Shown one piece after another: positions 1 through 7,847 of a stretch of DNA of 64,000 bases (its first letter is position 1; each line of letters starts with the position of its first letter). A program made the translations under genes and the position numbers. The notes beneath the pieces are model-generated. The model worked only from the letters and a program-made list of their open reading frames with translations. It had not been told where the DNA came from and made no database searches. The DNA is taken from assembly GCF_000332275.1 (NCBI RefSeq), contig NZ_CM001776.1, positions 4,648,008 to 4,712,007 of the forward strand, read 5' to 3'. This DNA is from Synechococcus sp. PCC 7336. GTDB taxonomy: Bacteria; Cyanobacteriota; Cyanobacteriia; Thermostichales; PCC-7336.

Positions 1-2
1 TG

Positions 3-107
3 CTGCCTGCGCTGGGAGTCATGGTCGGGCTCTCAATTGTTTCGTATTTTCGCTACCGCCGTTATTGTTACCAGGAGTCTGGCAAGCAAGGAGAAGATTT
101 GAGATGA
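3..107 (+). CDS. C-terminal end of a membrane protein (5' end outside window)
   Basis: An open frame enters from the left edge and ends with TGA at 105-107. The visible 34 residues are a hydrophobic stretch (LPALGVMVGLSIVSYF) followed by a basic, tyrosine-rich tail (RYRRYCYQ), which looks like the last membrane helix and cytoplasmic tail of a small integral membrane protein. Its stop overlaps the start of the next gene in an ATGA junction, so the two are probably translated together. Because the next gene resembles the cysteine-rich CopZ domain, a MerT-like metal transporter is possible, but too little is visible to decide. Confidence 0.45.
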   Translation: MPALGVMVGLSIVSYFRYRRYCYQESGKQGEDLR

Positions 108-562
108 GTGAATGTTGTAGCGTGTCTCAACCGTCCCGGACTCAAAGGATTTGTCCGATTGATGGCAGTTTGGGGCAACCCGTGCAGCCGATTACCCTGA
201 AAAGTCTACTCAGCCCTGCTGCTCTCATACATTTCGAGCCTCAACAATCCTATAGTTTTTGTTCTAGCCCCGCCTGCGAGGTGGTCTATTTTTCGCCACA
301 GGGGCAGACCTTCACAACGGTTGATGTGAAAGTGCCGGTTTGCCAAAAAGAGGGGGGGGAAGATGTGCCGGTTTGCTATTGCTTTGGTTGGACGCGGCAG
401 CGGATGCGGCAGGCGATCGCCCAGAGCGATCCCATTGATGTGTGTGAATTCATCTCCGAGCGCGTTAAAGCTCGTCAGTGCGGTTGTGAGGTGAATAACC
501 CTCAGGGGCGCTGTTGTTTGGCCAATGTGCGAGCGGCGATCGCCTCTATGTCAGATCGATGA
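104..562 (+). CDS. CopZ-like cysteine-rich metal/Fe-S protein
   Basis: A 152-residue soluble protein with at least thirteen cysteines. The start is the ATG at 104, which overlaps the upstream stop (ATGA). An N-terminal MSECCS is followed by a CPIDG motif, a CSSPAC pair near residue 54, a VCYCFGW motif near residue 96, and a C-terminal CGC...RCC cluster. This arrangement resembles the N-terminal domain of archaeal CopZ, which binds a [2Fe-2S] cluster and a zinc ion and is thought to help reduce and deliver copper; here it stands alone without the HMA domain. Coupling to a membrane protein suggests a role in metal uptake or detoxification. The family call comes from the cysteine pattern; the metal is inferred. 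Confidence 0.6.
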   Translation: MSECCSVSQPSRTQRICPIDGSLGQPVQPITLKSLLSPAALIHFEPQQSYSFCSSPACEVVYFSPQGQTFTTVDVKVPVCQKEGGEDVPVCYCFGWTRQRMRQAIAQSDPIDVCEFISERVKARQCGCEVNNPQGRCCLANVRAAIASMSDR

Positions 563-675
563 ACACTGGTGTTGCAGGAAGCCCCAAAATAATTTCGCAC
601 TGCCCTGTGATGCTGTTCCGAGCCCACAAAAAAAGCAATTAAAGCAGACGTATCGACCAGAACCGCACGAGTCAC
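502..675 (-). pseudogene. Truncated PIN-domain toxin (VapC-like) remnant
   Basis: Reading leftward from a GTG that overlaps the antitoxin stop by 4 bases (GTGA), the frame gives TRAVLVDTSALIAFFVG, the typical N-terminus of a PIN-domain RNase toxin with its first catalytic aspartate (VDTSAL). About 36 residues look like PIN sequence. The frame then runs into the antisense of the CopZ-like gene and stops at 502-504, where a VapC would be about 130 residues long. The remaining acidic residues are absent, so it should be inactive. The junction near position 565-590 marks a deletion or rearrangement. Confidence 0.6.
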
Positions 676-941
676 AGGCGATCGTACAGAACATCATCAA
701 CCGATTCAGCATAGTTAGTCGTTCCTTCTTCCCGGCGATCGCCCACTTCGCCCTCTCTAGCAGGTACCTCAATTGCCCCACACAACTCCCAAGTACTGGT
801 TTGACTAATGTCGAACGGCACAACGTCCCGATTCAAATGCTGTTTCAAAGCCCCCAGAACAATCGCCTGAAGCAACTCGCGATCTACTTGCTCCAGCGCC
901 TCAATCCATTCATCGGGAACCGCAATCGTTAACTCAGCCAT
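672..941 (-). CDS. Antitoxin-like protein (VapB partner of the truncated toxin)
   Basis: An 89-residue acidic protein starting at the ATG at 941 (MAELTIAVPDEWIEALEQVD). Its length, a short beta-strand-like start followed by helices, and a 4-base overlap with a following PIN-domain start fit the antitoxin of a type II toxin-antitoxin pair, as is common in cyanobacteria. Since the toxin is truncated, this gene is probably an orphan and may be decaying. Assignment rests on context and general antitoxin features rather than on a diagnostic motif. Confidence 0.55.
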   Translation of the reverse strand: MAELTIAVPDEWIEALEQVDRELLQAIVLGALKQHLNRDVVPFDISQTSTWELCGAIEVPAREGEVGDRREEGTTNYAESVDDVLYDRL

Positions 942-1003
942 CGTCTTGAATCCTAACCAGCCACCCAGAAACTAACACACCCAACGCGATCGCCCCTCAG
1001 CCC

Positions 1004-1147
1004 CTACCGTCGCCAAACTGTCCCTCTCCGCTCGTACTCCAACTCCAACTCCACCGCAGCCATCTCCACCGCCGTCCTCAACACCTCGAAAGGGGCGATC
1101 GCATCCAACTCGTCAAACCCATCGAAAATAACCACTTGAACTTTCAT
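1004..1147 (-). pseudogene. N-terminal remnant of a DJ-1/PfpI-family protein
   Basis: From an ATG at 1147 the reverse strand encodes MKVQVVIFDGFDELDAIAPF and continues to a stop at 1004-1006, 47 residues in all. The VVIFDGFDELDAIAPFEVL stretch matches the opening strand and helix of DJ-1/PfpI (glutamine amidotransferase-like) proteins, which are normally about 190-230 residues. The nucleophile-elbow cysteine region is missing, so this is a non-functional fragment. It lies between the toxin-antitoxin remnant and accC. Confidence 0.5.
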
Positions 1148-1261
1148 GCCAAACGCCTAATTTAAAGACACCACCCCCAGCCAGAGATCCCCAGCCCAAT
1201 ATCCTGACGCGCCGCCAATAACCCAAAACTCCCCTCCAGCCCAGCCCGCGTGCTAGGATTT

Positions 1262-2653
1262 ATGACTGTCCCAATCAGGCGCAGGGCATTGACCGTTCAA
1301 CCCATTCAAAAGCTACTGATCGCCAATCGTGGCGAAATCGCCCTTCGCATCATTCGCACCTGCGCCGAACTGGGAATCGCCACCGTTGCCGTCTATTCCA
1401 CTGCCGATCGCGACTCCCTTCCCGTCCAACTGGCCGACGAAGCCGTCTGCGTGGGCGAGCCCCCCAGCAACCGCAGCTACCTCAACATCCCTAACATTAT
1501 CTCCGCCGCCCTCACCACCGGAGCTGACGCCATCCACCCCGGCTACGGCTTCTTAGCCGAAAACGCCCGCTTCGCCGAAATATGCGCCGATCACAACATC
1601 ACCTTTGTGGGGCCGCGCCCGGAAAACATTCGCAACATGGGAGACAAAGCCACCGCCCGCGCCACCATGCAGGCCGCCAAAGTACCCACCGTCCCCGGCA
1701 GCCCCGGCCTGATTGAATCGGACAAAGCGGCGATCGCCACTGCAGAAGCGATTGGCTACCCCGTCATCATCAAAGCCACCGCAGGCGGCGGCGGTCGCGG
1801 TATGCGGGTGGCCTGGAGTGCCGACGACCTGCTGGGCATGATGCGCACTGCCCAAGGGGAAGCCGAAGCCGCCTTTGGCAATGGGGGCGTCTACATCGAA
1901 AAATTTGTCGAAAACCCCCGCCACATCGAATTTCAAATTTTGAGCGACAGCTACGGCAACGCCATTCACCTGCACGAGCGGGACTGCTCCATCCAACGCC
2001 GCCACCAAAAGCTGCTGGAAGAAGCCCCCAGCCCCGCCCTGACCGATCGCCTGCGACAGGCAATGGGAAAGGCTGCCGTGCGGGTGGCCAAGGCGATTAA
2101 CTATGTCGGAGCGGGCACCGTCGAGTTCCTCGTGGATAAACACGGTAACTTTTACTTCATGGAGATGAATACCCGCATTCAGGTGGAACATCCCGTCACC
2201 GAAATGATTACTGGCCTTGACTTAATTGCCGAGCAATTGCGGGTGGCGCGGGGCGAGAAACTCCGCTGGAAGCAGGCAGATGTGCCGCTGATGGGTCACG
2301 CGATCGAGTGCCGCATCAACGCCGAAGAGCCCGATCGCGATTTTCGCCCCCACCCCGGCAAAATCAGCGCCTATCTCCCTCCCGGCGGCCCCGGCGTCCG
2401 GGTCGATTCCCATATCTATACCGACTACTCCATCCCCCCCAACTATGACTCCCTGATCGGCAAGCTGATCGTCTGGGGACCCGATCGCCAGTCGGCCATT
2501 CAACGCATGCGGCGGGCCTTGGGGGAATGTGCCATTACCGGCGTGCCCACGACGATTAATTTCCACCAAAAGATTCTGCACAACGAGGCCTTCTTGGCGG
2601 CGGAGGTCTACACCAATTTCATTCAGAAGCACATGTTGCCGGAGTCTAAATAG
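1262..2653 (+). CDS. accC: Biotin carboxylase subunit of acetyl-CoA carboxylase
   Basis: Carboxylates the biotin on AccB with bicarbonate and ATP, the first half-reaction of acetyl-CoA carboxylase in fatty acid synthesis. The protein (463 residues from ATG 1262) has the N-terminal [14 protein letters not shown] signature, [15 protein letters not shown], the glycine-rich ATP-grasp loop [14 protein letters not shown], and the catalytic [15 protein letters not shown] segment. Length matches the family (about 450). The start is uncertain: GTG 1250, ATG 1262 and TTG 1289 are all in frame; AGGA lies just upstream of 1262, while the family norm (about MKFSKILIANRGE) would favour 1289. The gene overlaps the convergent HxlR gene by 8 bases. 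No accB is adjacent, as is usual in cyanobacteria, where acc genes are scattered. Confidence 0.95.
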   Translation: MTVPIRRRALTVQPIQKLLIANRGEIALRIIRTCAELGIATVAVYSTADRDSLPVQLADEAVCVGEPPSNRSYLNIPNIISAALTTGADAIHPGYGFLAENARFAEICADHNITFVGPRPENIRNMGDKATARATMQAAKVPTVPGSPGLIESDKAAIATAEAIGYPVIIKATAGGGGRGMRVAWSADDLLGMMRTAQGEAEAAFGNGGVYIEKFVENPRHIEFQILSDSYGNAIHLHERDCSIQRRHQKLLEEAPSPALTDRLRQAMGKAAVRVAKAINYVGAGTVEFLVDKHGNFYFMEMNTRIQVEHPVTEMITGLDLIAEQLRVARGEKLRWKQADVPLMGHAIECRINAEEPDRDFRPHPGKISAYLPPGGPGVRVDSHIYTDYSIPPNYDSLIGKLIVWGPDRQSAIQRMRRALGECAITGVPTTINFHQKILHNEAFLAAEVYTNFIQKHMLPESK

Positions 2654-3008
2654 CGCGCAGATCGGGCAGGGGCAGGTCGCGATCGCTGGCACGATCCAGC
2701 CCCCACTGATGCATCGCATTCAACACTGGCTTCAACTGGCGACCCGCTTCTGTGAGGGAATATTCCACTTTGGGGGGCACTTGTTTGTACACCTCCCGAT
2801 GGATGATGCCATCCGCTTCCAACTCGCGCAGTTGCTGGGTCAGCATTTTTTGCGTAATGCCGGTCAGGGCGCGGTGGAGTTGGTTAAACCGCCGCGTGCC
2901 CTCAAACAGTTCTCGCAAGATCAACACTTTCCAGCGCCCGCCGATCGCCTTGAGGGCAATCTCCACCGGGCAGGAGGCTTTTTCAGTTGGGCCTGACGAA
3001 TTCGCCAT
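2646..3008 (-). CDS. HxlR-family winged-helix transcriptional regulator
   Basis: A 120-residue DNA-binding protein with the HxlR signature: [20 protein letters not shown] near residues 13-32, then [29 protein letters not shown] (recognition helix) and the wing [12 protein letters not shown]. The ATG at 3008 is preferred over an upstream TTG at 3041 because GAGG precedes it at normal spacing. Cys13 sits where YodB/HypR-type members carry their redox-sensing cysteine, so thiol or quinone sensing is possible, but that is inference. It diverges from the CDGSH gene, and the region between contains inverted repeats that could be its operator. It overlaps the accC 3' end. Confidence 0.88.
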   Translation of the reverse strand: MANSSGPTEKASCPVEIALKAIGGRWKVLILRELFEGTRRFNQLHRALTGITQKMLTQQLRELEADGIIHREVYKQVPPKVEYSLTEAGRQLKPVLNAMHQWGLDRASDRDLPLPDLRAI

Positions 3009-3054
3009 CGGATGGGCCTCAATAGTTTTGTTTTGGCTCAATAGTTTCTTTTGG

Positions 3055-3090
3055 GTAAGTACCTTACTAAAAAGTGCATACTTACACTTT
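3055..3090. promoter_or_regulatory. Nested inverted repeats, candidate HxlR operator
   Basis: Between the divergent HxlR and CDGSH genes lie overlapping dyads: GTAAG-tac-CTTAC (3055-3067), GTAAGTA (3055-3061) matched by TACTTAC (3079-3085), and AAAGTG (3071-3076) matched by CACTTT (3085-3090). Paired GTAC-type dyads upstream of an HxlR gene are typical of autoregulated operators. The region is AT-rich compared with its surroundings. Binding is inferred. Confidence 0.5.
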
Positions 3091-3186
3091 TCTCTGTGTC
3101 ATTGTAGATTGAATGCATGGGAATTCGCCAACTGCAAACGCGATATCCCGATCTCGAATTTACCCCATCTTTCAGGACAGAAATTC

Positions 3187-3423
3187 ATGAGCGAACCCGT
3201 TATTGCCGATCGCAAGCCCAGCGTGACAACTCTAGAATCCGGCACCTATTATTGGTGTGCTTGCGGTCAGTCCGGCAGTCAGCCCTTCTGTGACGGCTCC
3301 CATTCCGGCACTGAGTTTGCACCCCAGGAATTTGCCCTAGAAGAGACTGCCAAAGTGGCATTGTGCAATTGCAAGCACACTGACAATGCCCCCTATTGCG
3401 ACGGCAGCCACGCTAAACTCTAA
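3187..3423 (+). CDS. CDGSH iron-sulfur domain protein
   Basis: A 78-residue protein with two CDGSH-type motifs: WCACGQSGSQPFCDGSH (about residues 21-37) and LCNCKHTDNAPYCDGSH (about residues 58-74). Each supplies the Cys3-His1 ligand set for a redox-active, labile [2Fe-2S] cluster, as in tandem-motif CDGSH/mitoNEET-like proteins. It is divergent from the HxlR regulator and followed after about 55 bases by a pirin, so the three may form a redox-responsive group. The start is the ATG at 3187, consistent with family length. Confidence 0.92.
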   Translation: MSEPVIADRKPSVTTLESGTYYWCACGQSGSQPFCDGSHSGTEFAPQEFALEETAKVALCNCKHTDNAPYCDGSHAKL

Positions 3424-3480
3424 AATCTTGACTGCATTCCCCTCACCCACGGATACACGGATATCTGCCAGGAGGTGACC

Positions 3481-4179
3481 GTGATTACTCTGCGTAAATC
3501 TGGCGATCGCGGCCATGCCAACCACGGCTGGCTCGACTCCTATCACACCTTCTCTTTTGCCAACTACTACGATCCCGAGCACATGGGCTTTCGGGCTCTA
3601 CGGGTCATCAACCAAGATCGAGTCGATGGGGGGGCGGGGTTTGGTACCCACGGCCACCGCGATATGGAAATTGTTTCCTACGTGCTCGAAGGCGGTCTCG
3701 ATCACAGAGACAGTATGGGTAACGGCTCCACCATTCTCCCGGGCGACGTGCAGCGCATGACTGCGGGTACGGGGGTGTTGCACAGCGAGTTCAACCACTC
3801 GAAAACCGATCCCGTGCGGTTTCTACAAATTTGGATCGAGCCGGGTCGGCGGGGGCTCCAGCCGGGGTACGAGCAGAAGCTGTTTTCGCGAGCGGAGAAG
3901 CTCAATCAGTTGCGAGAGATCGTCTCTCCAGACGGTCGGGATGGGTCTGTCACCATTCATCAAGATGCTCGCATCTTTGCTGCGATTTTAGAGGCAGGAC
4001 AAAAGGTCGCGCACCAGTTGAATGAGAATCGCTACGCTTGGCTGCAGGTGGTTCGCGGCGCGATCGCGCTGAATGGATTGCCGTTAGTTGAGGGGGATGG
4101 TGCGGCGATCGCGGCGGCTGGAACGCTGACGGTGCAGGCTAGTGAGGAGTCTGAGTTGCTGTTGTTCGATCTAGCTTAG
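3481..4179 (+). CDS. Pirin-family bicupin protein
   Basis: A 232-residue YhhW/pirin-type cupin. The N-terminal cupin carries the metal site: [17 protein letters not shown] supplies two histidines, and [11 protein letters not shown] supplies the third histidine and a glutamate. The C-terminal domain is the shorter second cupin. Some relatives are quercetin dioxygenases; others are redox-sensing co-regulators, so the reaction here is open. The GTG at 3481 is preferred over the in-frame GTG at 3475 because AGGAGG (3470-3475) ends 5 bases before it, whereas 3475 lies within that ribosome-binding site. Confidence 0.88.
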   Translation: MITLRKSGDRGHANHGWLDSYHTFSFANYYDPEHMGFRALRVINQDRVDGGAGFGTHGHRDMEIVSYVLEGGLDHRDSMGNGSTILPGDVQRMTAGTGVLHSEFNHSKTDPVRFLQIWIEPGRRGLQPGYEQKLFSRAEKLNQLREIVSPDGRDGSVTIHQDARIFAAILEAGQKVAHQLNENRYAWLQVVRGAIALNGLPLVEGDGAAIAAAGTLTVQASEESELLLFDLA

Positions 4180-4250
4180 GGACAATTCGATCGATCGCTT
4201 TGCTGCGAGGGCTCGCGAGGCTTGGAAGGTATGGGTTTGCTAGCTTTTCA

Positions 4251-4310
4251 GGGTTGACCGATGCCTGCATGCCCTCACCCCCGGCCCCTCTCCCTTGGGA
4301 GAGGGGAGGA
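4251..4310. repeat. Half copy of the dispersed palindromic miniature element
   Basis: The stretch from about 4251 (GTTGACCGATGCC, a degraded terminal repeat) through CCCTCACCCCCGGCCCCTCTCCC and its hairpin partner GGGAGAGGGG (about 4298-4308) matches one half of the element described in full at 26136-26409. It sits in the 330-base gap between the pirin and the TIR gene. The rest of that gap contains no convincing gene. Confidence 0.6.
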
Positions 4311-4509
4311 AGAAGCGGACGTAATTTTTTGCTTTTCTGCTCCTGCAGTTATGGTTGACGCTGCGGGGAGGAAGCAATGGCTGTGTGAGGGACTGGCACT
4401 TGTCAGGTCGTTTTGGGTGTAAAGCTTTGAGGGCGATCGCCGGTTGGGGTGGTTTTTGAGGCTTTGCCTGCTATTTTGGAGGCATTCGCGGCGGATAAAT
4501 TGTGACGGT

Positions 4510-5022
4510 ATGAGTGGGTTAGCCGATCGCCCGTTTGGCAAAGTTTTTATTAGCTATGCGCGTGAGGATGAGTGTTGGGCTAAAGAGCGCACTCGCGTGT
4601 TGCGGGGGGTTGGGGCGACGGTATTTTTCGATCGCGACAGTATTCTGGCGGGTTCGGCTTGGCCGGAGCAATTGCGGCGGGAGGTGGAAGGGGCCGATCT
4701 GGTTTGGCTGATGTGGTCGAAGTCTGCGGCGCAGTCGGATTGGGTGCGGCAGGAATATACGGCGGCGTTGGCGGCGGTGTTGGGGGAGAGAATTGGCGAT
4801 CGCGAGCAGTTGTTAGATTTTGCGATTGCCCGAGAGAAGCAGTATTGGCAGCGCAAGGCAAGAGATTTGGGCTTGCCAGAGGAAGAGGATGAAGCTCTCA
4901 GTGGAGGCGCGACTGCTGTTGTGTTGGCAGGGGGCTCCACCGCAGCGAGATATCACTCCAACGCACTGAGATATCACTGCACTGCAGCGAGATATGACTC
5001 ATCCGCAGCAACGATCCATTGA
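4510..5022 (+). CDS. TIR-domain protein with a short repetitive tail
   Basis: A 170-residue protein, almost entirely one TIR domain: FGKVFISYAREDECWA opens beta-A, FFDRDSILAGSAWP is the BB-loop region, and SAAQSDWVRQEYTAAL holds the glutamate that is catalytic in NAD-cleaving TIR enzymes. No second domain is visible, unlike most TIR defence effectors or scaffold proteins. The C-terminal 28 residues are an imperfect repeat of about 8 residues (TAARYHSN / ALRYHC / TAARYDSS). The ATG at 4510 is chosen; an in-frame extension to 4444 adds 22 atypical residues. The gene ends 2 bases before a miniature element. Role (defence, NADase or adaptor) is undetermined. Confidence 0.75.
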   Translation: MSGLADRPFGKVFISYAREDECWAKERTRVLRGVGATVFFDRDSILAGSAWPEQLRREVEGADLVWLMWSKSAAQSDWVRQEYTAALAAVLGERIGDREQLLDFAIAREKQYWQRKARDLGLPEEEDEALSGGATAVVLAGGSTAARYHSNALRYHCTAARYDSSAATIH

Positions 5023-5166
5023 TTACGTCAGTTCGACAGATGTCTGGTCCCCATCCCCTAAACCTTTCCCCTCTCGCGAAGCGTGGCGTCAGCCGTAAGT
5101 TTGAGGAAAAGGGAATAAAACGATAAATTGCGGATTTGAGGCTGTTGCTCCCCTCTCCCTGGGGAG

Positions 5167-6656
5167 CTATCCATTAGGCACAAGTCGATGGAGAGCTTAC
5201 TGTGACTGGATTATAAACTGCAGTAGAGACTGAAGCAGTTGTAGCCGGAGGGAGAGAAACCATGCAAGATTGGGTCAGCCAAGAAATCAACCCGATCCAC
5301 TTCGCCGATTTGCGACATGCAAAGCGGTTGGGGCAGATCGTCACAGACTTGAGTGAGCAGCCCACAGCGAGCGTGCCTCAGGCGAGTGGGAATGCCTCAG
5401 TGGCCCAAGGAACCTATCGATTTTGGGCCAACCCGAAGGTGAGCACGAGCAGCATTCTGGACAGTCATCGTGATGGAGTGGTCAGGCGGGCCCTCACGGG
5501 CAAGACGGTGCTGGCCATTCAAGACACAACGGATTTCGACTTCACCACTCACCCCCAGACCGAAGGGCTGGGCTTCATCAATCAAAGCCATCAACAGGGA
5601 ATCAAAGTCCACAGTTGTTTTGCGGTGAGCGGCGAGGGAGAACCCTTAGGTCTGTTGAGTCAATTCATCTGGAATCGCAAACAGCGGCGCGGGAAGAAAG
5701 AAAAACGCTCAGTGACTCCCATCGAGCAAAAGGAAAGCTATCGCTGGATAGCAACTCTCGCAGCCGTAGAGCGAGAGCTCGCGGGCCAAGAGCAAGTGGT
5801 TCATATTGGCGATCGAGAAGCAGACATCTTCGAACTGTTTGCCCATCCCCGTGCGGACAACAGGGAGTTACTCATCCGCGCAAGGCACAATCGCAAACTT
5901 AGCCACGAGCTGGGCAAGTTCATCCCCACCCTCGAACAAGCCCCAGTCTTGGGAGCGATGAGCCTGCAAGTGCAGCGTAATCCCAAGCGAGCGGCCCGCA
6001 TTGCCCAGTTGCAGGTGCGGGCGATGGCGGTGACGCTGGAGGTGCCATCGCATCACCTCAAAGCCGCGAGCTTAGAGCCCGTGCGCCTCAATGCCATCTT
6101 CGTGGAAGAAACCGTCCCCCCTGATGATGGCGCTCAGCCGATTCGCTGGTTTCTGCTGACCAGCTTGCCAGTTGAGAGCTTCGAGCAGGTCTGTCAGTGC
6201 ATCCGCTGGTATAGCTACCGCTGGCTGATTGAGCGGTTTCACTTCACCCTCAAAAGTGGCTGTGGCATCGAACAGCTCCAACTGCAAAGCTATGAGCGCT
6301 TGCTCAAGGCTCTGGCAACCTACAACGTTGTAGCTTGGCGATTGATGTGGCTGACCTACCGCGCTCGACTCACCCCGCAAGCCTCCTGTGAGCTCGTTTT
6401 ACAGCCTGCTGAATGGCGGCTGTTACGACGCAAGTTTGTGCCGAAAAGTCGCTCTCAAAAGCCACCCACTCTGCAACAGGCAATGCTGTGGATTGCTCGA
6501 TTGGGAGGCTTCTTGGCTCGCAAGGGCGATGGCAACCCTGGATTGAAGACGCTTTGGCGAGGGCTGACCAAACTCCACCATTTGCTTGAAGGGGCTCAAC
6601 TGGCTTCTCAAAGCTAGTGCCTGTCTATGGTTCAGCTACTTTTGCCTAATGGATAG
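5167..6656 (+). mobile_element. Complete IS4-family insertion sequence, copy 1 (1490 bp)
   Basis: Terminal inverted repeats CTATCCATTAGGCA (left, 5167) and TGCCTAATGGATAG (right, ending 6656) continue imperfectly for several more bases. One transposase gene fills the element. The target duplication CCCTGGGGAG is visible at both edges. The second copy at 37724-39213 has the same length and an apparently identical transposase, indicating very recent transposition. Confidence 0.93.
5262..6617 (+). CDS. IS4-family DDE transposase, copy 1
   Basis: A 451-residue transposase. The N-terminal DNA-binding region (ASVPQASGNASVAQGTYRFW) resembles the Tn5/IS50 type. DDE motifs follow: AIQDTTDFDF (first D, near residue 87), HIGDREADIFELF (second D), and the diagnostic YREK box Y-2-R-3-E-6-K in YSYRWLIERFHFTLK. 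All catalytic residues are present. GGAGG precedes the ATG by about 10 bases. The translation is the same as that of the second copy. Likely active. Confidence 0.95.
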   Translation: MQDWVSQEINPIHFADLRHAKRLGQIVTDLSEQPTASVPQASGNASVAQGTYRFWANPKVSTSSILDSHRDGVVRRALTGKTVLAIQDTTDFDFTTHPQTEGLGFINQSHQQGIKVHSCFAVSGEGEPLGLLSQFIWNRKQRRGKKEKRSVTPIEQKESYRWIATLAAVERELAGQEQVVHIGDREADIFELFAHPRADNRELLIRARHNRKLSHELGKFIPTLEQAPVLGAMSLQVQRNPKRAARIAQLQVRAMAVTLEVPSHHLKAASLEPVRLNAIFVEETVPPDDGAQPIRWFLLTSLPVESFEQVCQCIRWYSYRWLIERFHFTLKSGCGIEQLQLQSYERLLKALATYNVVAWRLMWLTYRARLTPQASCELVLQPAEWRLLRRKFVPKSRSQKPPTLQQAMLWIARLGGFLARKGDGNPGLKTLWRGLTKLHHLLEGAQLASQS

Positions 6657-6817
6657 CCCTGGGGAGAGGGGCCGGGGGTGAGGGCCAGAGCCATCCAACT
6701 CAGGTATTTATTCGAGCGAGCGATCCTCCTGCACCTGCAAGATTGAGTTATCGACAAGCAGCCCGAACTTGCTAGGCTGAGCGCAAAGACCGATCGCTCC
6801 CAGCCGATCGGTAACCG

Positions 6818-7735
6818 GTGGCCTCAGTGAACGATCGCATAACCGTCCTTTTTGCAGATATCTGCAACAGCACGACCCTCTACGAAACACTGGGCGATCG
6901 CGACGCCCAGCGCACCATTGGAGCATCGTTAATGCAAATGAGCGCGATCGTGCGAGATTGCAATGGCAAACCCCTCAAACTCTTGGGAGATGGCATTATG
7001 GCCGCCTTCGATCGCCCCGAAGACGCCTGTCGAGCCGCCTGCGAAATGCAAGCCCAACTGACCGACTACTTCCGAGCGGGGTCGATTCGCTCGGGATTGC
7101 GGGTGGGTTTAAACTGCGGCTCCGCGATCGCCCAAGACGAAGATCTGTTTGGGGATGCCGTCAACATCGCCGCCCGCCTAGCCGAAGATGCCAATGTCAA
7201 TCAAATTTTGACCACCCGAGAGACGATTGAGACATTGCCGCCTCAATGGCAAGAGATGACCCGCCCCGTAGGGCAGTTGTTCGTCAAAGGCAAGCGGGAA
7301 CAAGTGGAAGCGTGGCAACTGATTTGGCAAAAAGAAGGACTCACCATTGCTCGATTCGAGGTGGGCACAGCCAAGCAAACCTGTGCCGCCATAGAAGTGC
7401 GCTTGGGCGATCGCACCGAACGGGTGGATCGAGATCGCCCCAGTTTAACCATCGGTCGGGTGGAAGAGAACGATCTCAGGGTCAACCGCGATCTGGTCTC
7501 CCGCCAACACGTTCGGATTGAATTTCGCCGCAACAAAATCGTCCTGATCGATCGCAGCACCAACGGTACCTTCGTCTATCTCGACTCCGAGCAACCCACC
7601 TTCGTCCGTTGGGAAGAATTGGTATTGAAAGGCAGTGGTTGGTTGGGACTGGGACAGGAAATGTCACCCGAAGAACCGGGAGCAATTCAGTTTCTCTGCA
7701 GCCGTTCCCCCGAAGTCAGCGATCGCAGTCACTGA
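6818..7735 (+). CDS. Class III adenylate/guanylate cyclase with C-terminal FHA domain
   Basis: A 305-residue soluble fusion. Residues about 7-150 form a class III cyclase domain: FADICNST supplies the first metal aspartate (Asp14), KLLGDGIMAAF the second (Asp58), and FGDAVNIAARL the transition-state Asn116 and Arg120, so it should convert ATP or GTP to the cyclic nucleotide. Residues about 205-285 form an FHA domain (TIGRVEENDL, SRQHVRIEF, STNGTF), which binds phosphothreonine. This is the first gene of a co-directional cluster that includes a Ser/Thr kinase, so phospho-dependent recruitment or control of the cyclase is a reasonable inference. Start: GTG 6818, with another in-frame GTG at 6827. 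Confidence 0.93.
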   Translation: MASVNDRITVLFADICNSTTLYETLGDRDAQRTIGASLMQMSAIVRDCNGKPLKLLGDGIMAAFDRPEDACRAACEMQAQLTDYFRAGSIRSGLRVGLNCGSAIAQDEDLFGDAVNIAARLAEDANVNQILTTRETIETLPPQWQEMTRPVGQLFVKGKREQVEAWQLIWQKEGLTIARFEVGTAKQTCAAIEVRLGDRTERVDRDRPSLTIGRVEENDLRVNRDLVSRQHVRIEFRRNKIVLIDRSTNGTFVYLDSEQPTFVRWEELVLKGSGWLGLGQEMSPEEPGAIQFLCSRSPEVSDRSH

Positions 7736-7767
7736 GCCATCGATGCCTACCATGCTTGAATCTCCTT

Positions 7768-7822
7768 ATCAAGGCTGCCCCTCCCCTCTCCCTTGGGAGA
7801 GGGGCCGGGGGTGAGGGCCACA
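7768..7822. repeat. Half copy of the dispersed palindromic miniature element
   Basis: CCCCTCTCCC-TT-GGGAGAGGGGCC followed by GGGGGTGAGGGCCA is the right half of the element described at 26136-26409. It lies between the cyclase-FHA and FHA genes and could form a strong hairpin in a shared transcript. The left half is absent or unrecognisable. Confidence 0.6.
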
Positions 7823-7847
7823 CACTGCGCAACACAAAGGGGACATC

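Larger units (their letters stand above)
5025..6704. repeat. Dispersed palindromic miniature element, split by an IS4-type transposon
   Basis: The left part (5025-5166) begins ACGTCAGTTCGACAGATGTC and contains the CCATCCCC/CCCTTCCCC hairpin with a nested TCGCGAAGCGTGGCGTCAGC repeat. The right part (6657-6704) ends CCATCCAACTCAGG. The two ends are imperfect inverted repeats of each other over about 25 bases. The IS at 5167-6656 sits in the loop of the CTCTCCC/GGGAGAG hairpin, and CCCTGGGGAG is duplicated on its two sides. Without the IS the element would be about 180 bases. Confidence 0.8.

Noticed and set aside
1553-2191. Long open frame opposite accC
   Set aside because: It is a shadow of the conserved accC reading frame, caused by GC-rich codon usage, and has no recognisable motif.
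4444-4509. N-terminal extension of the TIR gene
   Set aside because: The additional 22 residues are atypical of TIR proteins and there is no ribosome-binding site upstream of 4444.
5397-6380. Several minus-strand open frames inside the IS4-type element
   Set aside because: They are shadows of the transposase and recur identically in the second copy.
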